A stretch of DNA of 64,000 nt from Halictus rubicundus. Lineage: Eukaryota; Arthropoda; Insecta; Hymenoptera; Halictidae. The stretch covers positions 62,001 through 126,000 of the forward strand of contig NW_027489054.1 in assembly GCF_050948215.1 (NCBI RefSeq), given 5' to 3'. Both the position numbers and the translations under genes were made by a program. Under the pieces are notes generated by a model. The model saw only the letters and a list, made by a program, of their open reading frames with translations. It had not been told where the DNA came from and ran no database searches. Shown here piece by piece: positions 55,701 to 64,000 of the stretch; position 1 is the stretch's first letter, and the number at the start of each line of letters is the position of its first letter.

Positions 55701-58700
55701 AAGTGAGGTGAAGAGTGAGGTGAAGTGAAGAGTGAAGTGAAGTGAAGAGTGAAGTGAATTGCAACAGTGAAGTGAAGAGTGAAGTGAAGTGAAGAGTGAG
55801 GTGCAGTGAAGAGTGAAGTGAAGTGATGAGTGAAGTGAAGTGAAGAGTGACAGTGAAGTGACAGAGTGATGTGAAGTGACAGAGTGACAAGTGAAGTGTA
55901 GAGTGAAGTGAGGTGAAGAGTGAGGTGAAGTGAAGAGTGAAGTGAAGAGTGAAGTGAAGTGAAGGGTGGAGTGAATTGAAAAGTGAAGTGAAGAGTGAAG
56001 TGAAGTGAAGAGTGAAGTGAAGTGAAGAGTGAAGTGAAGTGACAGAGTGAAGTGAGTGAAGAGTGAAGTGAAGTGAAGAGTGAAGTGAAGTGAAGAGTGA
56101 AGTGAAGTGAAGAGTGAAATGACGTGAAGAGTGAAGTGAAGTGAAGAGTGAAGTGAAGTGAAGAGTGAAGTGAAGTGAAGAGTGAAGTGAAGTGAAGAGT
56201 GAAGTGAAGTGAAGAGTGAAGTGAAGTGAAGAGTGACGTGAAGTGAAGAGTACTTGTGAGGTGAAGAGTGACGTGAAGGGACGAGGGAAGTGTTGAGATG
56301 AGTGACAGTGACGTGAAGAGTGAGGTGAAGTGAAGAGTGAAGTGAAGTGATGAGTGAAGTGAAGTGGTGAGTGAAGTGAAGTGAAGAGTGAAGTGAAAGT
56401 GAAGAGTGAAGTGACAGTGAAGAGTGAAGTGAAAGTGAAGAGTGACAGTGAAGTGAAGAGTATTGTGAGGTGAAGAGTGATGTGAAGGGAAGAGGGAAGT
56501 GTTGTGATGAGTGAAGTGAAGTGAAGAGTGAGGTGAAGTGAAGAGTGACAGTGAAGTGCTGAGTGAAGTGAAGTGAAGAGTGCAAGTGAAGTGAAGAGTG
56601 ACGTGACGTGATGAGTGATGTGAGTGTAGAGTGAAGTGAGGTGAAGAGTGAGGTGAAGTGAAGAGTGAAGTGAAGAGTGAAGTGAAGTGAAGGGTGGCGT
56701 GAATTGAAACGTGAAGTGAAGAGTGAGTGCAGTGACAGAGTGAAGTGAAGTGAAGAGTGAACGTGAAGTGAAGAGTGACGTGAAGTGAAGCGTGAAGTGA
56801 AGTGAAGACGTGAGGTGAAGTGAAGAGTGAAGTGAAGTGATGAGTGAACGTGAAGTGAAGAGTGAAGTGCAAGTGAAGAGTAACAGTGAATTGAAGAGTG
56901 AAGTGACGTGCAGCGTGATGTGAAGTGAAGAGTGAAGTGAAGTGAAGAGTGAAGTGAGGTGAAGAGTGAGGTGACAGTGAGGAGTGAAGTGAAGTGATGA
57001 AGTGACGTGAAGTGAGGAGTGAAGTGAAGTGAAGAGTGATGTGAAGTGAAGAGAGAAGTGAAGTGAAGAGTGCAAGTGAAGTGAAGAGTGAAGTGAAGTG
57101 AAGAGTGAAGTGAAGTGAGAGTTAAGGTGAAGTGCAGAGTGAAGTGAAGTGCGGTAACGAGTGAGGTGAAGTGAAGAGTGACGTGAAGTGAAGAGTGCAG
57201 TGAAGTGAAGAGTGTAGTGAAGTGAAGAGAGAGGAGACAGTGACGGTGACAGTGAATTGAACAGTGCAAGAGTGAAGTGAAGTGGAGAGTGAAGTGACAG
57301 AATGAAGTGGGTGAAGAGTGAAGTGAAGTGAAGAGTGCAAGTGAAGTGAACGAGGGAAGGGAAGTGAAGAGTGCAGTGAAGTGGAGAGTGAAGTGAAGTG
57401 AGGTGAAGAGTGAAGTGAAGTGAAGAGTGAAGTGAAGTGAAGAGTGAAGTGAACGTGAAGAGTAAGGTGAATTGAAGAGTGAAGTGAAGTGAAGAGTGAT
57501 GTGAAGTGAAGAGAGAAGTGAAGTGAAGAGTGAAGAGTGAGGTGAGTGAGAGAGTGAGGTGAAGTGAGGAGTGAAGTGAAGTGATGAGTGAAGTGAAGTG
57601 CGGACGTGAAGTGAAGTGAAGAGTGATGTGAACGTGAAGAGTGACAGTGAAGTGAAGAGTGAAGTGAAGTGGAGAGTGAAGTGAAGTGAAGAGTGAAGTG
57701 AAGTGAAGAGTTAAGTGAAGTGCACGAGTGAAGTGACAGTGAGGTAAAGAGTGAGGTGAAGTGAAGAGTGAAGTGCAGTGAAGAGTGAAGTGAAGTGAAG
57801 AGTGTAGTGAAGTGACGAGTGAGGAGAAGTGAAGGGTGAAGTGAATTGAAAGTGCAGAGTGAAGTGAAGTGGAGAGTGAAGTGAAGACTGGAAGTGAGGT
57901 GAAGAGTGAACGTGAAGTGAAGAGTGAAGTGACAGTGACGGCGTGAAGTGAAGTGAAGAGTGATGTGAAGTGCAGAGTGAAGTGAAGTGAGGAGTGAAGT
58001 GAAGTGATGCAGTGAAGTGAAGTGAGGAGTGAAGTGAAGTGAAGAGTGATGTGAAGTGAAGAGTGAAGTGACAGTGAAGAGTGAAGTGCAAGTGAAGACG
58101 AGTGAAATGAAGTGAAGAGTGAAGTGAAGTGACGAGTGAAGTGAAGTGAAGAGTGAAGTGAAGTGAAGAGTGACAGTGAAGTGAAGAGTGAAGTGACAGT
58201 GAAGAGTGAAGTGAAGTGAAGAGTATTGTGAGGTGAAGAGTGCAGAGCAGGGAAGAGGGAACGTGTTGTGATGAGTGAAGTGAAGTGAAGAGTGACGGTG
58301 CAGTGAAGAGTGAAGTGAAGTGATGAGTGAAGTGAAGTGGTGAGTGAAGTGAAGTGAAGAGTGACGTGAAGTGAAGAGTGAAGTGAAGTGAAGAGTGAAG
58401 TGAAGTGAAGAGTGAAGTGAAGTGAAGAGTATTGTGAGGTGAAGAGTGATGTGAAGGGAAGAGGGAAGTGTTGTGATGAGTGAAGTGAAGTGAAGAGTGA
58501 GGTGAAGTGAAGAGTGAAAGTGACAGTGATGAGTGACAGTGTAGTGAAGAGTGAAGTGAAGTGAACGAGTGACGTGAAGTGAAGAGTGATGTGAAGTGTA
58601 GAGTGAAGTGCAGGTGAAGAGTGAGGTGAAGTGAAGAGTGAAGTGAAGAGTGAAGTGAAGTGAAGGGTGAGTGAATTGAACAGTGAAGTGAAGAGTGAAG

Positions 58701-61700
58701 TGACGTGAGAGTGCAAGTGAAGTGCAAGACGTGAAGTGAAGTGAAGAGTGAAGTGAAGTGCAAGAGTGAAGTGAAGTGAAGAGTGAGGTGAAGTGAAGAG
58801 TGAAGTGAAGTGAAGAGTGAAGTGCAGTGAAGAGTGAAGTGACGTGAGGAAGTGAATTGAAGAGTGAACAGTGAAAAAAGAGAAAGAAGTGAGTGAAGTG
58901 CAGCAGTGATGTGAAGTGAAGAGTGAAGTGAAGTGAAGAGTGAAGTGAGGTGAAGAGTGAGGTGAAGTGAGGAGTGAAGTGAAGTGATGAGTGAAGTGAA
59001 GTGAGGAGTGACGTGAAGTGAAGAGTGATGTGAAGTGAAGAGTGAAGTGAAGTGAAGAGTGAAGTGAAGTGAAGAGTGAAGTGAAGTGAAGAGTGAAGTG
59101 AAGTGAAGAGTTAAGTGAAGTGAAGAGTGACGTGACAGTGAGGTAAAGAGTGAGGTGCAAGTGCAAGAGTGAAGTGAAGTGAAGAGTGAAGTGAAGTGAA
59201 GCGTGTAGTGAAGTGAAGAGTGAGGGAAGTGACAGGGTGAAGTGAATTGAAAAGTGAAGAGTGAAGTGAAGTGGAGAGTGAAGTGAAGATGGAAGTGAGG
59301 TGAAGAGTGAAGTGAAGAGAAGAGTGAAGTGAAGTGAAGAGGGAAGGGAAAGTGAAGAGTGAAGTGAAGTGGAGAGTGAAGTGAAGTGAGGTGAAGAGTG
59401 AAGTGAAGTGAAGAGTGAAGTGAAGTGAAGAGTGAAGTGAAGTGAAGAGTAAAGTGAATTGAAGAGTGACAGTGACAGTGAAGAGTGATGTGACGTGACG
59501 AGTGAAGTGAAGTGAAGAGTGAAGTGCAGGTGAAGAGTGAGGTGAAGTGAGGAGTGAAGTGAAGTGATGAGTGAAGTGAAGTGAGGAGTGAAGTGAAGCT
59601 GGAAGCGTGATGTGAAGTGAAGAGTGAAGTGAAGAGAAGACGTGAAGTGAGTGGAGAGTGAAGTGAAGTGAAGAGTGAAGTGAAGTGAAGAGTTAAGTGA
59701 AGTGACAGAGTGAAGTGAAGTGAGGTAAAGAGTGAGGTGAAGTGAAGAGTGAAAGTGAAGTGAAGAGTGACAGTGAAGTGAAGAGTGTAGTGAAGTGAAG
59801 AGTGAGGAGAAGTGAAGGGTGAAGTGAATTGAAAAGTGAAGAGTGAAGTGAAGTGGAGAGTGAAGTGAAGATGGAAGTGAGGTGAGAGTGAAGTGAAGTG
59901 AAGAGTGAACGTGAAGTGAAGAGGGAAGGGAAGTGAAGAGTGACAGTGAAGTGAAGAGTGAAGTGAAGTGGCAGAGTGAAGTGAAGTGAAGAGTGTGAAG
60001 TGCACAGTGAAGAGTGAAGTGAAGTGAAGAGTGATGTGAAGTGACAGAGTGACGTGAAGTTAAGAGTGAAGTGAGGTGAAGAGTGAGGTGAAGTGAAGAG
60101 TGAAGTGAAGTGATGAGTGAAGTGAAGTGCGGAGTGAAGTGAAGTGAAGAGTGATGTGAAGTGATGAGTGAAGTGAAGTGAAGAGTGAAGTGAAGTGAAG
60201 AGTGAAGTGAAGTAAGAGTAAAGTGAAGTGAAGTGAAGCGTGAAGTGAAGTGATGAGTGAAGTGAAGTGAAGAGTGAAGTGACGTGAAGAGTGATGTGAA
60301 GTGAAGAGTGAAGTGAAGTGTAGAGTGAAGTGACGGTGAAGAGTGAGGTGACCGTGAAGCGTGAAGTGAAGAGTGAAGTGAATAGTGAAGGGAAGTGCAG
60401 GGTGAGTGAATTGCAAAGTGAAGTGAAGAGTGAAGTGAAGTGAAGAGTGAACGTGAAGTGCAGAGTAATGTGAAGTGAATACAGTGATGTGAAGTGAAGA
60501 GTGAAGTGAAGTGAAGAGTGAAGTGAAGTGAAGAGTGAAGTGAAGTGAGGTGAAGAGTGAGGTGAAGTGAAGAGTGAAGTGAAGTGAGGTGAAGACGTGA
60601 AGTGAAGTGAAGAGTGAAGTGAAGTGAAGAGTGAGGTGAAGTGACACGAGTGAAGTGAAGTGATGAGTGAAGTGCAGTGAAGAGTGACGTGACGTGAAGA
60701 GTAATGTGAAGTGAATAGTGATGTGAAGTGCAAGAGTGAAGTGAAGTGAAGAGTGACGTGAAGTGAAGAGTGAAGTGAAGTGAGGTGAAGAGTGCGGTGA
60801 AGTGCAGAGTGAACGTGCAAGTGCAGTGAAGAGTGAAGTGAAGTGAAGCGTATTGTGAGGTGAAGAGTGCTGTGAAGGGAAGAGGGAAGTGTTGTGATGA
60901 GTGAATTGAAGTGACGAGTGAGGTGAAGTGACAGAGTGAAGTGCAAGTGAAGAGTGAAGTGAGGTGAAGAGTGAGGTGAAGTGAGGAGTGAAGTGACGTG
61001 ATGAGTGAAGTGAAGTGAGGAGTGAAGTGACAGTGCAGAGTGACTGTGAAGTGAAGAGTGAAGTGACGTGAAGAGTGAAGTGCAGTGGAGAGTGAAGTGA
61101 AGTGAAGAGTGAAGTGACGTGAAGAGTTAAGTGAAGTGAAGAGTGCCAGTGACAGTGAGGTCAAGAGTGAGGTGAAGTGAAGAGTGAAGTGAAGTGAAGA
61201 GTGAACGTGAAGTGACGAGTGTAGTGAAGTGAAGAGTGAGGAGAAGTGAAGGGTGAAGTGAACTTAAAAGTGAAGAGTGAAGTGAAGTGGCGAGTGAAGT
61301 GAAGATGGAAGTGAGGTGAAGCGTGAAGTGAAGTGAAGAGTGAAGTGAAGTGAGGAGTGAAGTGAAGTGAAGAGTGATGTGAAGTGAAGAGTGAAGTGAA
61401 GTGAGGAGTGACGTGACAGTGATGAGTGAAGTGAAGTGAGGAGTGAAGTGAAGTGAAGAGTGAGGCTGAAGTGAAGAGTGAAGTGAACGTGATGACGTGA
61501 AGTGTAGTGAAGAGTGAAGTGAAGTGAAGAGTGAAGTGAAGTGACGAGTGATGTGAAGTGTAGAGTGAAGTGAGGTGAAGAGTGAGAGTGAAGTGAAGAG
61601 TGAAGTGAAGAGTGAAGTGAAGTGACAGGGTGGCGTGAATTGAACACGTGAAGTGAAGAGTGAAGTGAAGTGAAGAGTGAAGTGAAGTGAACGAGTGAAG

Positions 61701-62800
61701 TGAAGTGCAGAGTGAAGTGAAGTGAAGAGTGACAGTGAAGTGCAGAGTGAGGTGACGTGAAGAGTGAAGTGAAGTGATGAGTGAAGTGAACGTGAAGAGT
61801 GAAGTGAAGTGAAGAGTAAAGTGAATTGAAGCAGTGAAGTGAAGTGAAGCGTGATGTGAAGTGAAGAGTGACAGTGAAGTGAAGAGTGAAGTGAGGTGAA
61901 GAGTGAGGTGAAGTGAGGAGTGAAGTGAAGTGATGAGTGAAGTGAAGTGAGGAGTGAAGTGAAGTGAAGAGTGACTGTGAAGTGAAGAGTGAAGTGAAGT
62001 GAAGAGGTGAAGTGAAGTGAAGAGTGAAGTGAAGTGAAGAGTGAAGTGAAGTGAAGAGTTAAGTGAAGTGCAGAGTGAAGTGAAGTGAGGTAAAGAGTGA
62101 GGTGAAGTGACGAGTGAAGTGAAGTGCAGAGTGCAGTGAAGTGAGAGTGTAGTGAAGTGAAGAGTGAGGAGAAGTGAAGGGTGAAGTGATTGCAAAGTGA
62201 AGAGTGAAGTGAAGTGGAGAGTGCAGTGAAGATGGAAGTGAGGTGACGACGTGAAGTGAAGTGAAGAGTGAAGTGAAGTGAAGAGGGAAGGGCAGTGAAG
62301 AGTGAAGTGAAGTGGCGAGTGAAGTGACGTGAGGTGAGAGTGAAGTGAAGTGAAGAGTGAAGTGAAGTGAAGAGTGAAGGTGACGTGAGAGTAACGTGAA
62401 TTGAAGAGTGAAGTGACGTGAACGAGTGATGTGAAGTGAAGAGTGAAGTGAAGTGAAGAGTGACGTGAGGTGAAGAGTGAGGTGAAGTGAGGAGTGCAGT
62501 GAAGTGATGCGTGCAGTGACCGTGAGGAGTGAAGTGAAGTGAAGAGTGATGTGAAGTGAACGAGTGAAGTGAAGTGAAGAGTGAAGTGAAGTGGAGAGTG
62601 CAGTGAAGTGAAGAGTGAAGCTGAAGTGAAGAGTTAAGGTGAAGTGAAGAGTGACAGTGAAGTGAGGTACAAGAGTGAGGTGCAGTGAAGAGTGAAGTGA
62701 AGTGAAGAGAGAAGTGACAGTGAAGAGTGTCGTGAAGTGAAGAGTGAGGAGAAGTGACAGGGTGCCGTGAATTGAAACGTGAAGAGTGACAGTGCAAGTG
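49760..62800 (+). repeat. Satellite 2 dispersed marker with GTGAATTGAA
   Basis: A unit reading GGGTGGAGTGAATTGAA, or a close variant, recurs through the array, for example near 49768, 50168, 50950, 51428, 52093, 52929, 53560, 54397, 54938, 55970, 56698, 57842, 58670, 59236, 59824, 60406, 61629, 62186 and 62768. It usually follows a GAAGAGTGAAGTGAAG run. In the right part (about 59.2, 59.8, 61.2, 62.2 and 62.8 kb) it is followed by a GAAGATGGAAGTGAGG unit, which marks a longer higher-order repeat there. Confidence 0.75.
52676..60905 (+). repeat. Satellite 2 dispersed marker with GGGAAGAGGGAAG
   Basis: A ~55-bp variant run starts GTATTGTGAGG, continues through the all-purine GAAGGGAAGAGGGAAG and ends GTGTTGTGATGAG. 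Copies begin near 52676, 54137, 55207, 56248 (variant), 56458, 58222 (variant), 58428 and 60849. A degraded relative lies near 49372. Two pairs are about 206-210 bp apart (56248/56458 and 58222/58428); other spacings are 1.0-2.4 kb. It defines a higher-order period within satellite 2. Confidence 0.82.
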
Positions 62801-63263
62801 GAGCGTGAAGTGACAGATGGAAGTGAGGTGAAGAGTGAAGTGAAGTGAAGAGTGAAGTGACGTGAAGAGGGACGGGAAGTGAAGAGTGAAGTGAAGTGAA
62901 GAGTGAAGTGAAGTGGAGAGTGAAGTGAAGTGAAGCGTGAAGTGAAGTGACGAGTGAAGTGAAGTGAAGAGTGATGTGCAGTGAAGAGTGAAGTGACAGT
63001 TAAGACGTGAAGTGAGGTGAAGAGTGCGGTGAAGTGAAGAGTGAAGTGCAGTGATGAGTGAACGTGACGTGCGGAGTGAAGTGAAGTGAAGAAGTGATGT
63101 GCAGAAGTGATGAGTGAAGTGAAGTGACGAGTGCAGTGACGTGACAGAGTCAAGTGAAGTGAAGTGAACAGAGTGAAGTGACGTGACTGAGTGAAGTGAC
63201 AGACAGACGTGAAGTGAGTGAAGAGTGAAGTGAAGTGAAGAGTGAAGTAGTGTAGAGTGAAGT

Positions 63264-64000
63264 GCTATAACTAGCTCTATCATCTCCATCCTCTATCCAG
63301 CCTATACGCTAAGAGTGAATCTTATCCTCTATCATATCCTATCACTCTAGACATCTGAAGTGCAGTGACTGTGCAAGTGCCTTAAGTCGAAGTGCAAGTG
63401 CAGATCTGATCCGTGACTATGAGAGTGAAGTGAAGTGCAGCTAGTGAAGTGCGTGAAGTGAGAGAAGAGTAATCTATCCTATCCTCTATCCTATCCTATC
63501 CTCTAACTCAACGTGAAGAGTAAGCTGAAGTGAAGAGTGCACGTGAAGTGAAGAGTGAGAGTGAAGTGAGGTGAAGTGCAAGTGAGTGAACCTCGATCTC
63601 AGTCCTACGAAGAAGTGAAGTGAATCGTGCATCCGTAGCCTATCCGTGAAGAAGTGTGACGTGCAAGAGATGAAGTGAAAATCCTCTCTATCCTATCCTT
63701 CTGAAGCTGAGCCGTATCCTCTATCCTATCCTATCGATCTATCGTATCCTATCTCTATCCTAATCCTATCCTCTACCTCCTACCTCTAAGTGAATGCACT
63801 ATCCTACCGTGCATCCTCTATCCGATCCTATCCTCTAAACCTATCCTATCCTCTATCCTTTCCTATCGTACTCCTTATCGTATCCTATCCGCTATCCTTA
63901 TCCGTGAATCCTCTATCCTATCCTATCCTCAGCAAGTGAAGCGTAGTGAAGTACTATCCAGTGACAGCTGTCCTAGCAATGAAGTGACTAGCAGATCTAA
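63264..64000. repeat. Scrambled end: inverted satellite 1 mixed with satellite 2
   Basis: From about 63264 the sequence alternates every 10-60 bp between C-rich words (CTATCCTATCCTC, the reverse complement of satellite 1) and GTGAAGTGAAG words of satellite 2 in the forward orientation. Many words at the joins fit neither satellite. No period holds for more than a few units and no gene is present. It may be a true rearranged boundary, but a consensus built from mismatched or fold-back reads would look the same. Confidence 0.75.
63473..63505 (-). repeat. Clean inverted satellite 1 fragment (33 bp)
   Basis: Read on the minus strand, this is one 12-bp (5+7) unit, one 17-bp (5+5+7) unit and four further bases of perfect satellite 1. 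It is the clearest proof that the right end carries satellite 1 in the opposite orientation to the 47-kb main array. Less perfect inverted pieces lie near 63718-63775 and 63840-63930. Confidence 0.9.

Larger units (their letters stand above)
48029..63263 (+). repeat. Satellite 2: 12-bp GTGAAGTGAAGA tandem array
   Basis: The consensus unit GTGAAGTGAAGA is one GTGAA pentamer and one GTGAAGA heptamer (5+7), about 1,270 units by length. Units with an extra pentamer (17 bp) also occur. Common substitutions are GTGAGG, GTGATG and GTGTAG in place of GTGAAG. Unlike satellite 1, this array is full of single-base changes at the AA of GTGAA, mostly an inserted or substituted C (GTGACAGTG, GTGCAAGTG, GAACGTG, GACGTG). 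The C-rich strand has no stop in any frame, so open frames up to 3139 codons appear on the minus strand; they are strings of Ser, Leu, His, Phe and Thr with no domain. No other feature lies in the array. Confidence 0.95.

Noticed and set aside
51745..61164. 3139-codon minus-strand open frame, and similar frames through satellite 2
   Set aside because: It is made of Ser/Leu/His/Phe/Thr strings from a 12-bp unit. Single-base indels shift it between frames without creating stops, which a real protein-coding gene would not tolerate.
1..63263. Telomere array
   Set aside because: Strand bias and G-rich pentamers resemble telomeric DNA, but neither GGATA nor GTGAA matches a telomere repeat I know. 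The higher-order repeat structure with segmental duplications is typical of satellites, not of telomerase products.
63264..64000. An inverted repeat or hairpin linking the end to satellite 1
   Set aside because: Inverted satellite 1 words are present, but the pieces are short and interrupted. Any of them would pair with any part of the 47-kb array, so no specific hairpin can be claimed.
1..64000. Bacterial or phage origin of the window
   Set aside because: There are no genes, ribosome binding sites or operons in 64 kb. Arrays of this kind and length are not known from prokaryotic genomes.

Overview
The window contains no gene that I can support. It is about 63.3 kb of tandemly repeated, low-complexity satellite DNA plus about 0.7 kb of scrambled satellite at the right end. 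The organism is almost certainly a eukaryote: continuous arrays of this length, with nested higher-order repeats, are typical of centromeric, pericentromeric, subtelomeric or sex/B-chromosome heterochromatin in long-read assemblies. I cannot assign a taxon. I see no RNA gene, transposable element, origin or CRISPR array.

Layout. (1) 1-47580: satellite 1, a 17-bp unit made of two GGATA pentamers and one GGATAGA heptamer. It contains nested higher-order repeats: a 454/471-bp unit near 0.6-1.9 kb, a ~1.38-kb unit at 11.3-15.4 kb, a ~0.75-kb block present five times, and several 0.5-2.5 kb near-identical duplications between 32 and 40 kb. A diverged subfamily forms islands at 23.6-24.5, 26.5-28.8 and 46.5-47.3 kb. 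(2) 47581-48028: a degenerate transition zone that drifts from GGATA through GAGTG/GGTGA words to three perfect 17-bp units built on GTGTG, then a 13-G tract. (3) 48029-63263: satellite 2, a 12-bp unit made of one GTGAA pentamer and one GTGAAGA heptamer, also with higher-order markers. (4) 63264-64000: satellite 2 fragments in the forward orientation interleaved with satellite 1 fragments in the inverted orientation, with many breaks.

The most interesting point is that all three repeat families follow one rule: a G-initial pentamer, with every second or third copy extended by two bases (GA or TG). This gives 5+7=12 or 5+5+7=17 bp, although the pentamer itself differs (GGATA, GTGAA, GTGTG). 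Both main satellites also carry a rare marker in which the single T of a heptamer and of the pentamer after it becomes a purine, giving a short all-purine tract.

The long minus-strand open frames (up to 3139 codons) follow from the repeat sequence: the C-rich strand of either unit has no stop codon in any frame. They should not be annotated as proteins. Two features bear on assembly quality: single-base indels appear in satellite 1 only from about 39.96 kb rightwards, and satellite 2 carries a strongly biased set of inserted or substituted C bases. Both, together with the scrambled end, could be sequencing or consensus artefacts.
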